Origin: Undaria pinnatifida
Taxonomy: Eukaryota > Sar > Phaeophyceae > Laminariales > Alariaceae
NCBI GenBank assembly: GCA_012845835.1
Contig: JABAKD010000020.1
Span: 17,272,306 to 17,336,305 of the forward strand
DNA: 64,000 nt
Reading direction: 5' to 3'
Shown here: one piece after another, positions 41,801 through 55,700 of the stretch
How positions within the stretch are numbered: the stretch's first letter is position 1
How the letters are laid out: the number at the start of each line of letters is the position of its first letter
Notes under the pieces: model-generated
What the model was told of the DNA's origin: nothing
Database searches by the model: none
Seen by the model: only the letters and a program-made list of their open reading frames with translations
Made by a program: the position numbers and the translations under genes

Positions 41801-44800
41801 TGAGGTTGTCGTTGGTTGGCAATGACGCCGTAAAACATGCCAGTCACTGCGTGAGCTAGACAACCACGGTACCGTTTGTTTTTTTTTCGGCGGCCACCAT
41901 GATGATTATCGAGTAAACCATATTGTGCGGGGTGGAGAACCCTAACTCCGCACAAGGAGAATGATCGCATCACATAGTGTAAATAATATGGTAAGGCATC
42001 CACGAGGCAGTTACATAGTAATACCCATTGCTGTCTCTGGAGTGGCCACACCAGAAAACAAGGTACAACTCATTGACGCTGTCATCCATAAGCAAGAAAT
42101 TAGGCACAAGGTGCAGAAGTCCGCCTTACGAGTGGTTCTTGGAAGGATGCAGTTCACCTTTTATGCGACTCCAACACCGCACGGCGCTTCGCGCTTGGTG
42201 CAAGCAATGTCTGCCTGGTTGGCGAAAACCCGACGTGCTCCGTCCCGGCATTGTAGGGATACGATGGTCTGTGGTCACACGACTACGGCCATGCACAAAC
42301 TAGGTACCCCCCTCTCCCAACTGCCTGGTTGGTGAAAACCCGACGTGCTCCATCCCGGCATAGTAGGGATGCGAGGGTCTATGGTCATACGACTACGGCC
42401 ATTCACAAACTGAGAACCCCCCCTCCCCCCCACTGACGGCACCGAACTTCTCTGGGACACCCCCCCCCCCTCTCAGACCATCTTCCCCGACAACGCTTAC
42501 GGCGTGGACTCTGGCGGCGACCCCACCGCCATCCCCAACCTGACGTTCGAGTACTTCAAGGGATTCCACGAGAGGTTCTACCACCCCGGAAACAGCCGCG
42601 TCTACTTCTACGGAGATGACCCCCCGCTCAAGGTATGTAACCGTTCGTGATTTTTTCCTACGGCTCTGTATATACCACTACGTCACGGAAATGTTTTATC
42701 GGGACCATTTGGTTGCCATCATTTTTTATGGAGAACGTAAACAACAACTGCGGACGTATACGAGCTGGGCCAGCCAAGACTCCGCTAGAACAGTCGATCG
42801 GCTATGCCCCGCTAAATAATGCGTGTTTTGGCGTGATTTTTTGACACGGTGTTCCTTAAGTACCAGCCTACCTTTTTTATTGTCATCCCTTTTTTTTTTT
42901 TTTCTTGTCCAGGATGTACGACCAACAATTTTTTCTTGTCATCCAACAATCCGCCAAAATGAACAGTGGTCACAATTAGTCCGAAAACGAAAAAAAAAAA
43001 AAAAGGGATGACGCGGAGTACATTCGCATGTGTATTTCAAATACGTGCTAACAAAAATCAGTTTAAAAAGTAGAAAATTGAGCGGAGCATCGCAGTTTTT
43101 CGGACCCGCCATTTTGGTAAATCGAGGGAGGGAGCGGGCGACCTCTGCAGCGCGCATGAATAGACGCCGATGTTTCGAGTTCCCGCCTGTACCTCATACT
43201 CAAATATGTAAATGAAGCTCCCGAGCGATGTGTAGAATAGGTCCTGATCAAAAGACGCCCCAAATGATGAATTATTGCCGTTCGTGGCGATCATTATACG
43301 CTGTACCCGCGCGGGTGTGCTCGTGTTATCCCAGTGGTACTCTTGATTGACCAACCGATCGCGCTGTGTGGCACTGGTCTCCGGCGGGAGTGCGCTGTCG
43401 CCTGTGGGGTGTCCGCCGACCTCTGTGCCCCCGCCCTCTCCCTCACCAACAACGTCCTCGTCGTCGGGTTGGAGCAACTCGGTAATGTCCCCCAAAAGAG
43501 CTTTTCGAAGACGGAAGATGTCGTACTCCTCCACGAACCTTAACTTATAGGATTGAGTAGTAAAAAGCGAGATAGCAGGCACGACGTGGCGAGGAAAACA
43601 GCAGCAAACAGAACCAACACACACGGCGCGAGACAACATTAGTTCGCCATGTACAACAGTACTTCTACGCGTACCTCAACATATAAGATTTAGTATTGAA
43701 AAACGAGACAGCAAATTCGACGTCAACCAGGAGAACAGCAGAACCAACACACACACCGCACCAGACAGTGAAGTACCACTCCAGCCGAGAATATAATACA
43801 CGCATTATGTTGGTACTAGAGTTCAAACGGACCTTAATATTTCCGGCCAAATGTAAGACCAGGCTCGTACAGCAGTACCTTAACATATACCTGGTACGAT
43901 TTAGTATAGAACAGCAAGACAGAACGGATGACGTCGCACAGCAAAAAAACAGTCCGGAAAATTGCACAATATTTCGTGCGAACCAACACACCCACAACTC
44001 GCCTGGCGGGAGAGCGGCAGCCACCGAACTTGATGCAGGCGCGGAGCCCGAGCTTCGCTCTTGGCCCGGAGGTGTGGGCGGGTCCACCTTCTCGCCTCTG
44101 TGCCCCTGCTCCCGACCCAGCCGCCACCATGGTATCGTTGCTTCCACCTCCTCTCTTGTGCTAAAGTACACCGATCTGACAATCTCGGTCCGCTTTTTCG
44201 AACTCGCTGTGTACTGCATCCTCAGCCTCCATTTCCCCTTGGTACGATCGAACTCGACCTTGGGTTCAGAGGTCTTCTTCCACTGGTTAGCGCCAGACGA
44301 GCTCGACGCCATGTCTCAGCGCGAGGTGTGCAACAACAGCAGTGCGCTGCAGCGCGCGCACAGCTCGCAATTTTTTTTTTTTGAATTTTGTGCGTACGAG
44401 CTATTCCGCCGATAAAAAACGGTTTCAAAAGCCAATTTAATACACACTAAATACAAGTATGTTTTAGTACGAACTGATCATTTGGATAAATTGCGCCCAG
44501 TCGCCTCCAATCACCTGGCAACGTGGAGCTGCATATTCACGGTGATCTGCCGTTTACAGCGGTATCTTTTGTTCATTCTAATTCGCAGTGGTTCACAAGA
44601 TACGACCTCACAACGAAAAATCCGTTTTATAGCTGGCCCAGCTCGTACGCCAACTAACTGAAAGTTGTAGATTCCACCGATCGCGGGCGAAAAACAACAC
44701 CACCAGGTCTCCGGTGGGAGTACCAAAAAAACAGCATGGTTATTACATGATTTTTACGTGATCATTTTATCCAAACGCTCCTTACGTGTCATTGCGAGAA

Positions 44801-47800
44801 GAAGCGCAGTTTCTAATTTTCTTTTGGGTGCCAAAAAAAGATAGAGGCCCTTTTTTCAAGATCGCTTGCCCGGCTTATGTTTGCAATGTCCTTCGTTGGA
44901 AATAGCTGCTGCAGCAAGAACCAGTATGAATAGTATGAGCAGGTTTTCCCTTTGGGATGTGGTTGGCTTGAGGTCCCGGGGATGTCACAAGAAGAAAAGG
45001 GCGGCAAAAGTAATTGAAAAACTGAAGAAAAAACAAGTGACCACCCGGTAAGTACCCCGGCAAGTAGCACCGACCGGCGCAGACGAGTTTATGGCGTAGT
45101 CTATACCGTCTCTCCCCTCCCCGAAACAAGCAATGGCTTCCCCTTGAGTGTGCTCGTAATGCTGCAAGCCAAGCCCGAATTGGTGCCGCCCTTTTGCGTT
45201 ATCTTCTCAATAATGCCAAAGTAATTGCTGGCGTGATGGATATTAGACCATTCGTTAATCGTGTCATCGCAAGCTCCACTTTTGTTTTGCCTCGGTCTCG
45301 CAGACCCCGGAGTCTTTGGTCGGTTAACTTTCCGAGTTCCGAGAACAAACAATTTCGCCTGTTAGCAAGGCAAACCTTTACTCCACGCTAACTGTCCCAA
45401 CTATTTTGTACCCAAAAACGTGAGTATAGTCACAGTTCCACACAGGGGAAAGATCTCGATATAGGTCATCTATTTATATGTCCCATATCTGTCTTGGTGA
45501 TGCGTTGTGCAGGATCTGTGTGGTACAGATCCAACCCAGCAACATGATCTAGAGCTCTTTCAGATGATCTGGTTCCCACCCGGCAACGTGATCTGTTGGT
45601 CATTCAGGTCATGTAGACCAGGGATCTGTCTGCCCCAACGGGTCATTCAGATCACGTGGACCAGGGATCTGCCTGCCCTGAAAGGCACAGATCTGCTGTA
45701 GATCACACGAATGCTACGGTACGGGTCCACCGATGTTTTTCCGCTGCTCGTTTTATACTGTACCTCCACCAAAAACTAATTTGGAGAAAACTAAAAGCGA
45801 CATTCGATAAATAAAATCCCATGTCCTAGGTATACAACGAAACATATTCCGAAACAAGAACGAAAATATTGCGTGACGAGTTTGCGTCAAGTGGAGCCCA
45901 GTCATTCGGAAACCGTTTCAGCCAGAAAACGCCACCTCTATCTTAGCATGTAGATCATCAACAGTACATACGGATCCGATCTGTCCGATCTGTGTACAGT
46001 TCTAACTTGTTCATTACCCCCCTTGACCCTTTTTGGGGAGCTTGATCAGAGGCAAAAATTGGAGACGTTTTCTAGCAAAATGTAAAGATGACGTTTTCAT
46101 TGCGGGCGGTCCGAAATTAAAAAAATAACCCCTCAGTTACTTAACTACAGTATGCGTCGACGGCTGATGTTGTACCTTTTTCATTCTAAATGTACCGTTT
46201 TCATTGTAAATGTACCTTTTTCATTGTAAATGTACCTTTTCATTGTAACTGCACCTTTTTCATTATGAAAATCGACGAATCAAAGTGGCGAGTGCGGCAT
46301 CCTTCACACGAAGTAACCCGGGCTGCTAGACTAGGTCACGACGATTTTCCGGTCGAAGTCCAATGCAAAAACCTGCAAGACACGCGCACAGCTTTCACTG
46401 CTGCCGTGTGCTGCTGTGCTCGCACCACATGGTCACAACGCGTTTACACTTTGTTTTATCGCTGGCGCCAAGATTGATTGCCTCCTCGGTTCACCTTGGG
46501 TTGTTTTCCTCGCTCCCGTATGGCAGAGGCTTGAGCTGTTGGATGGCTACCTTTCAGAGTTCGACGCCTCGGGCGCGGACACGAGCGGATCGAAGGTTAA
46601 GTGGCAGCAAAAGAAGAAAACGCCCTGGATGGTGAAAGAGGAGTTCCCCGCCGGGGAGGACAGCAAGGGTGAGCAACAAAGAGGTCGTCGGATTGCTCTA
46701 TAGCTTGGCTTTTTAATGGTCTGTGATTGGTCGGTGATTGAGTATAATTCGTTGGTTGATCTGTGATTGGTCTGTGCTTGGGCTATTTGATTAGTCTGTG
46801 ATTGGTCTGGTACGATGAGGGTGTTTGCGATGTACTAACTTTGATCGGGTAGGAGAACATTTTATACTGTTAATAGTGTGGAAACCATCACAATCCAAGG
46901 CCAGCACAACCCACGAAAATTCAGAAGAAGAAATGGTGAAGAGATATGTTTTCCTACCATTTTCTTTTTTTTTCTAACCCGTTTTTTTTGTTGTTATGGG
47001 TTGGTTGGCCTTGGGTTATGTGGCATTCGTCGGTTTCAACATTATTTTGGGCTTTTTGGCTTTGTGCCAACCCAACCGAGTTTGGAAATCGCGTACCGGG
47101 TACATCCTATTGTTGGATAATTTAGTTGGTTGACCTGTGACTGGTCTGTGCTAGGGTTGTGATGAGTGGTAAGAATTTGGTTGATACCTCAGGACCACAG
47201 GACCACGTGATTATTGTTTGTTTCATTTTCCGTCTCGCGGGTCGGATGACTTCTCGCGGGTCGGAGTGCTTCTCGCGGGTCGGGTCGGTTCGGACCAGGG
47301 TCACCAGACCCGACCCGACCCGCGATGTTTGAAAACCTCCTTTGACCCCACCCAACCAGACCCGTAAGCTTTTGAACACCTCCTGACCCGAACCCGTGAG
47401 ATTTCGAAGACCTACCCGCGGGTTTTGAAAAACCCCTGGCCCGGCCCGCGGGCTGGATCTTGATCCCGTGAAAAGCCCCGGTTTATTTCAATGGTCCCTT
47501 CCTACGAAGTACAGCAGTACACGCTTGAGACCAAGTATCACCCTCACTGCCCAAACGCCGTTTCCTGTTTTTTTTTGTTGCAGTTACGCATGCCTTGCTT
47601 GCTGAAATGGGTTAGTTTGCGTTTTGCTTCTGCCGAATGTCGCGCAGGGGCGAGTATCGTATTGTCGCTGAAGACGTGGCCGGCGCAACGGGCAGCCCCC
47701 CCCCCGTCACACGGAAGGGTTGCTGTTTTTGCGCTCACGTGTCCCTTGACATGACCCTCTTTCCCTTTGTGCCGCTGATTTCGTGCGTCCGCACTGACAC

Positions 47801-50800
47801 CGCCTCGGCATTTTTCAACTAAAACTGCAAGTTCAACTGCAACGCTAACTGCAACGCTAACTGCAACAACAACCGCAACGACAACGACAACGACAACGAC
47901 AGCAGCGGCAAGGGCGAGTCACAACCACAACAACACCCCTCCTCAGCAACATTACCACCACCGCAACCAACAACATGACGGCCATCACCACCACAACAAC
48001 AACAAACACCAACACTACAACAACCCCCCGACTAACCACCCCGCCCCCTCCCCCCTCCCCCCCCCCCCCCCATGCCCAACCACCACCACCAAAACCAACA
48101 ACCCACCCCCCCACTATTCGGAGTAGGAACGGTGCTCCATCTCGAAAGGGAGGCGTGGTCAATCATCGAATGACTAAGGCAAGCAACAAATGAGTACGCC
48201 CCCCCCCCCCCCCCCCCTCCCCCCCCCCCCTCCCCCCTCCCCTCCCCCACCAGCTCCGTCTCGAAAGGGATGTGTGGTAAACAATCACATGACTTAAGGC
48301 AAGCAACAAATAATCACGCCCTCCCCGCCACGCCCTCCCCGCCACTCCCCCCTCTCCCACTACCCCAACAACAACGCACAAGATAAGCACATGGTGTCGG
48401 TGAACTGGCTCCTCAACGACGAGCCCATGTCCCCCAAGGACTCCCTGGCGCTCGAACTCGCCGACGACCTCCTGGTCGGCACGTCCGCCGCGACCCTCCG
48501 TAAGGCCCTCACCGACAGCGGCCTGGGAGAGAGCGTGATTGGGGGCGGCCTCAGCTCAGAGCTCATGCAGAACACCTACAGCATCGGCCTCAAGGTGGGG
48601 GCGGTGGGAGAGGAGGCGGGTGTGAAGGGGGGGGCGGGGGGGGTGTTGTTCAGTTCATGTTTTCACCGGTCGCTTAGGTTCGTCTTTTTAGTGTTACAGA
48701 GCTAGTCTAATGTGATCGTCCTTTTTTGTTGTTCGGGTGTGTGTTTTTGTCGTATGGATACTCTGGACCACCTGATGTACTTTTTTTTCTTGTTAGGGTA
48801 TCGTATGTTTGCCGTTACGGTTGCGATTGGACACGTTTTTTCTTTTTGTGCATGTTTTTGTATGCAACATTTTAGACATTTGTTTCTGTTTGGATTATGT
48901 AACCGGTTCCTTCCTTGGGTATAGCATAATATGTGGTTTGTGATTGGCCAGCAATACCCAACCGTTTTGTTCCGGTTGATGTGCAAAACGGTTACGCCGA
49001 TTTTTGTGTCTGTTCGCAGGGAGTCTCCAAGGAGAACGTGCCCAAGGTGGAGGCTTTGGTCCTGCAGACGCTGGAGAAGATCGCCGAGGAAGGGTTTGAC
49101 CAGGAGGCTATCGACGCCTCTATCAACTCCGTAGAGTTCAACCTCAGGGAGTTCAACACCGGCTCTTTCCCGAGGTATGGCGTGCTACGATGGTGTGTTG
49201 TAAAACCATCTTTTGGTTCGTTCCCGATGTGCGGTGCTTAGAAGATTAAGCTCTCACAAGCGGTTCTTGGAAGGGTGCAGCTCGCTCTTCATGCGACTCG
49301 TCGAACACCTCACGGCGCTTCGCGCTTGGTGCAAGCAGTGTCTGCCTGGTCGATGAAAGCCCAACGTGCTTCGTCCCGGCATAGTAGGGTTGCGACGGTC
49401 ACACCACTATGGTCATACGACTACGGCTATGCATGAGATGAGTACACCCATCTCCCCACCTCCACCTGCCCCCTTCTCTCTTCCTTTACGTTCCTTGGAA
49501 TGATTCATTACCCGCCCACGACGACGTGTGATGTTTGTGTTGCGCCTTGTATTTTACCCCTACATCTTGCCTACATCTTGCCTTGCTTGTGTGTAATGCT
49601 GCCGGTGCTTGGGATGCATGCTTCATCTGTGTAGCCTTGGAATGTTGTATGCGTGTTCTCCCTCGTGTGCGGGAATTACTCAAGTGTGGTGCGTTAGTAG
49701 GCCCGTGGTGCGGTAGATGTGCGCTGGCTCTTTTTTTCCCTGCAAGAGCATTGACTTGATAAACTACTAGAGCTATAAGTCGGCACGACTTGAGTCATCA
49801 ACTAGTTACTAGTCGGACTAATAGTCAGTCGTATTGCGGAGGAGCCGACTATCCGACTTACTGAGTTTCCATACTTTAGGAAGGACTGTTTGTTGCGGAG
49901 TGCTTTCGGCCCTTTTTTGGGAGGACCCCCCTCGGCCCGCGGAGGGGGCTGATTTGGCTCGCTTCGCTCTCCTGACTTGAGTCGGAAAGTTGACTGACCA
50001 TCAGCTGGTTTCGCCGGCTGACTTGCCGACTATAGTCACTTAGTTGGCAAACGGCACCTACCGATTAGTTTTTTGGTCGTGAAATCCTGCCGACTCATAG
50101 ATCTATGAACTACTCTACACCTCACCCAAAAAGTGATTTTGAGCAAAAACTGAAAATGCAACCCGAGGAACAGACAAACGCATGGGCTCTAGGTATGTGA
50201 CAATGAAGATTTCAGAAAAATAATGACAATTCCGACCATTATGTGTTAAGAAGCCCCGTCCTTCCTTCAGAAACCGTTTTGTGAAAAAAAAAGTGGTACG
50301 TCTTATGCCGGTATCGTAGCGTGCGTCGTTAGTGGTTAGTGGTACCTGGTATGGATTAATTGTGTGTCGTCTCCTATAATACAAAACGATGTTGTTTTAT
50401 TTATTTATTCTTTCTTTTCACCCCCGCATTGTTTGTTTATTATTTCCCATGCAGGGGCCTTTCTTTCATGCTTGGCGCCATGAGCGACTGGGTGTACAAC
50501 CGCAACCCTACGAACAGCCTTCACTTTGAGACACCCCTAAAAGAGCTCAAGGAGGACCTAGCGGCCGGGAAGAAGGTGAGGGGGAGACGGGTTCGGGGGA
50601 GGGGAGAGGGAAAAGGGGAGGGGAGGGCGGGAGGTGGGGTGGGGGGGAGAGAGGGAGGCATGCCGAAGGGGGGGGCGCTCAGGTGTTGCTTAACTTGGTA
50701 ATTTGACCATTGAACACGCACTCCTTACGAGACGGAGCACCGTTCCTACTCCTAATAGAGACACGTCCAACATTTGGGCGCTCAGTTCGTCTTTCCCATT

Positions 50801-52765
50801 TATTACATGAAAAAAAGGGCAGATGGGAGGGGGGGGGCAGGTGTAGGCAGTCGTTTCTTCTGGTAGGGGGGGGGAGCCCGGGGGGGGGGGGGGGGGGGCG
50901 CTGTTGTTTTGCCGTTACCGGCTTTGTGGAGGCGTTCGTGAAGCGAGGCGTTTTGATATTTTTGATGGTATTGAGGTTATGCCTTGGGCGTTCCTTCTGC
51001 CGTCCCAGGTGTTTGAGGGCATCGTGAAGGACTTGCTGGTCAAGAACGGTCATCGCGCCACCGTGGAGAGCGTGCCCAACACCGAGCTCGAGGCCTCCAT
51101 CGATGGCAGGGAGAAAGGACTCCTGCAAGGCGTGAAGGACCGCATGTCGGACCAGGTATGCTGTTGTGTGTTTGGTCAGTGTCGTTTTCTCGTCGTTTTC
51201 CTATTCCTCCGCTCTTATTCTCCCCCCCTCCCCCCGACACACACCCGCCCGCTCCTCCTCCCCCTCCCCTTTCTCTTCCTTGTCGTTTTCTCTTGCCCTC
51301 TTGCTCCTTCCCCTCTCCATCGTCCTCCGCCTCTTCTTCCTCTTCCCCCTTCTTTCTACATCCTCTTCCTGCTCGTGTTCTGTCTCCGCCACTTTCTTCC
51401 CCCCCCCTCTTGTTTACCCCCCTCCTCGTCCAGATGATCCCCCTCTGTCCGCCCGCCCTCCTCGTCACCTTGTTCCGCGCCGGGGCTTTGTTTTGTTCCC
51501 GTCTCGTCTCTTCCCCCTCCTCCGTCGCGGTGTTTGTTCGCCTTCGCACATCATTGCGGCTTTCCGAACCGAGCCAGCCAATCCCCCTTTTGCGCGAGAT
51601 CAGTGGAACACAACCATTTTCCAATCCTAAGCCCCCCCCCCCTCTTCAACCCCCTTGAACCCCCCCCCCCCCCTTCCGCTGCCGCCCTATTGCCACCAAC
51701 GCCACCGCTGCCTTCACTGTGTTAGCCAGGACCTGGCCAACCCCCCCCCTGACCCCCCCCCCCCCCCCCCCCCCCGGACCGCCCTACCTCTATCCCCCCA
51801 CCCTCCCCCCACTACGGCCTCCATGACCGCATTATCCAGGACCTGGTTGACGTGATCGAGTCGACGAAGCTGCTAAAAGAGGCCCAGGCGAAGGAGGACT
51901 CCGCGGAGGCCAAGGCTAGCCTGCCCACGCTTTCCGTCGCGGACCTTGATCGCAAAGTGAAAAACATCCCCATCGAGATCACCAAAGTGCAGGGCGTCGA
52001 CGTCATCACACACGACGTCCCCAGCAGCGGTAAGGTGTAGTGGTATGTTTTGGTAGTGAGGACGGACGCTTTCCCTCCTAAGAACTACATTTTTTTTTCT
52101 TTCTGCTCATCCCTTCTACTGTATTCACGCGTTTTCTTTCTCCTTCTCCTCTCGCTAGATGTAACTCAAATCCAGGGTCATTCGGCAGGCTCTTCTTCTC
52201 CCTCCCCACTACGGCATGCGCCTGGTTTTATCGCGAGAAATATTCTTCCCTTCCCTCGTCGACTTGCGTCAAATTGTGCTTACCGTAACGCTATAAAGCG
52301 CTCTCGGCCAGTTTGGTGTCTCAAAAAAATAAACACCTCCATTCCGAGATTTGAACGCTGTAAAGCGCTCTCGGCAATTGATGTCTCAAGAAAAAACATT
52401 CACCTCCATACCGAGATTCGAACCCCTGACTCCAACGTTAGCAGGGGGTTCGAGGTTAACCACGAGTAGTGAGAAGTGACGCGTACCCTCCGGACAGGTA
52501 GTGAGAACCAACCTCCAGACTTGACCCTCTTACCCAGAAGCTTGTATGGTAGTAGTACTAGTAGTACTACCCTAAGTTATTTACTTGTTTTTGTGGTGGT
52601 CGGGGGTGGCGTGGCGGGGGTGAGACCCGGGGGGGGGGGGGGGGGCGGGGCGGGGGGTGATGTCATCGTGCACAATGCACCTGAAGCGGTGAGAAACTAT
52701 TGTGTCCCCTGTCTTCCTCCCCCAACCCTATAACGGTCCTACCTGCACCCCGCAATTGTGCTCGG

Positions 52766-52798
<33 letters not shown>

Positions 52799-55700
52799 CG
52801 TTGTCGTTGTCGTTGTTGTTTTTATTGTTGGTTTCGTTGTTGCTGTTTTTTTTTCCCACATCGTTTGGTGTTGTTTTTTTTTTACAAGATTGTTGCTTTG
52901 TCACGCTTGCATCGCGGGGTATTTTGTCCTCCTTTGGCTATTTTGTTCTCCTCTTTAGCTTGCTTTTTTTGTTTTTTCTTGTTCTGTGGCAGGATAATGC
53001 CGACCTTCCTCCCCCTCGCCCCTTCCCCGTTTTTTTGTCAGGTTGTCTGTGCGTGCTTGGTGATATTCGTGGTATTGTGGCGAGTCTTGTTTCGTGACTT
53101 AGTGGATTCACACGCATTTTTTTTGTATTGCCCCCCCTTCACCCCACCCCATACCCCTCCCTCTCCCTGCCCCTACCGAACGCACGTATCGCGCTCGTTC
53201 GCTCGACCCCAGGCATCCTTTACGCGGATGTCGGGATGGACCTCAGCAACGTTCTCCTCGAGGACCTTCCTATCCTAGGCCTCTTCTCAAGGGTCATAAT
53301 GGAGACCGGGACTTCGAGCATGGACCGCGTGCAGCTATCCCGCCGCATCGGAAGCCAGACTGGAGGCGTTTACGCGACATTCTTAGCTGATCAGCCGTCG
53401 GCGGGAGGGGCAGTTGCCGACCCGAAGGCCCTGAAGCAGTTCCTCTTCCTTCGCGGAAAGGTGGGGGTGGGGTTTTGGGGGGGTTGGGGGGAGGGGTGGC
53501 GGGATGAAGGTGGTGGGGGTTGGCCCTTTTGGGGACTTGATTGTATCTTGATTATAGTATGCAGACCAGAAAGCGACGAGCGCGGTCTATTCAGGGCGTC
53601 TACGGTAGGAAAAGCTTGAGGGAATCCGAGTATCGTCATGCCTCGCGCTTGCCTCACAGCTTCTTCCTGCGTGTGCAGTTCGAACACATCTGCTACCCCA
53701 GCAGCAGCTCGGGTTGCTTCATGTGGCCGATGCATGCTGTAGTCGGCAGTTTTTTCCCCTGGATTATTTTACGTCTAATCTGAAGAACCAAAGGGGTTCA
53801 TGACCGAGATAATTGCTTGCCGTGGAGGCGTGTATGTGTGTGCTCAGTTTGTGCATGGCCGAAGTAAGTCACTATCATCATAGACCCTCACATCCCTACT
53901 ATGCCGGGACGAAGCACGTCGGGTTTCCACCAACCAGGCAGGCCGTGGAGGGGGGGGGGTACACCGCCATGTTGACTACCGGGTTTGAGCCACTCGCACG
54001 AGCGACTCCGTACCTCGCTGACTACATGAAATAAGATATGTAGGCGTGTTCTTTGGCGCAGCTTAGCCAACCGTTGCATGGCGGTGCGGCTTCGCATCGC
54101 CAACTCAAATCAACACGAAAGCTTGAGACCGCGAAATAACAGGGGGTCGCTCGCGCGAGCAACCACGAGCCACTGCTAAAATTGTCCCAAAAACGACACA
54201 ACCCCCTTCCGAGATGTTGACATGTTGACATGTTGACATGTTTACATGTTTCGAGATGTCTAGATGTTTACATGTCGAGATGTTTGGATGTTGACATGTT
54301 TAGATATCTAGATGTCTAGATGTTTACATGTTTAGATGTCTAGATGTCTAGATGTTTGGATGTTGGCATGTCTAGATGTTTGGATGTTGACATGTTTAGA
54401 TGTCTAGATGTTTACATGTCTACCAGGTAGATGTTTAGATTTTTAAATGTCTAGATGTCCAGATGTCTCGATGATTTTGTGGGTAGGGGGGGCACGTGCC
54501 ACGATAGAGGTATACCTTTTTTTGGCGAAAATTGTTTCTGAAAATGGTTTCTGAATGACGGGGCCCCTCAACAAAAAAATCGTCGGAAGTACGATAGGAT
54601 AGGTCATTTTATTCCCATGATTCTCGTTGCATACCTGGGCCATGGGATTTTGCATCCGGGATCATAGCAGTTTTGTTTTTGTCCAAATCAGTTTTTGGTT
54701 CAAGAAGGACATGTCTTGAGCTGTCTCAACCTCCTCCTAAATTGAGGGGTGGTATTAAGAAAAAAAGTGGAGGGGGGACGTGGCAGCCTTGAGAGGGTGC
54801 GCTTCCCCCCCCCCCTCCCCCCCCGCTACCGCCACGACTTGTGATGTTGTCGGGCGTGATGGTCTTGAGCGCGTGTGTGTTTCCCCTACTAATGGTGCTG
54901 CCTGCGACTCAACGAGCACCGCACTCGACTACCCGCCCAAGTTAAAAACGCGAAAAAAACATGGAGCACCTGGTCCTTTTGAAGATGACGTAAACGTACA
55001 AAGATAACATATAGATGGGATGAGCAAAAAACAACAATGAAATGTGTTTGTGGCTTGAGAATGTTGTTGTGATTGCTGCCCGAGCACGAATCTGGCCTTC
55101 TGAACCCGATTCCTGTAAACGCGGTTTCCTCGGCATGGCAGGCGGTGGTCGACAAGGTGCCCGACATGCTGAACATCATGTTTGATGTCATCACGGATGC
55201 GAACCTCGACAGCCAGCAGAGGGTCGTGGAGATGCTCAAGGAATCCAAGGTGCTTAGTATAAATGCAACATGCATGTTATCGAAAGTTTGTGTGTGGATC
55301 GACTATACTATCGTATGAACTTTGTGGGGGGGGGGCGTGAAATAGTGTATTCACCGACAGCCAGCAGAGGGTTTCGTAGAGATGCTGAAGGAATTCGACG
55401 TGCTTCATATAGAGCAACATCGATGTGAGAATGCAAAACGTGTGTATGTGTAGACAATATTCTATGCTGTAGTTTGTGTGGGGTGAAGGTATTAATATAT
55501 CTGGCAATCGACAGCCAGCAGAGTGTCGTGGAGGTGCTGAAGGAATCCAAGGCGCTTAATAAACATACAAGTACAATGTTGATGACATTAAAAATCTGTG
55601 TGCAGTATACATACTCTATGTGGAGTAGTTACAGTAGTTTGGGGCGAAGTTCGCAAACAATCGGCGACCTTCAGAGGGCGCAGTTCATTGCGAGCTGACG

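Noticed and set aside
45101-45391. Protein-like frames on both strands (for example SNYFGIIEKITQKGGTNSGL on -)
   Set aside because: Short, no splice support, no family recognised; could be a decayed element but I cannot support it.
51040-51730. Long Ser/Pro/Leu-rich and Glu/Arg-rich frames in PreP intron 10
   Set aside because: Pyrimidine-rich low-complexity DNA open in all frames; coding content is limited to exons 10 and 11.
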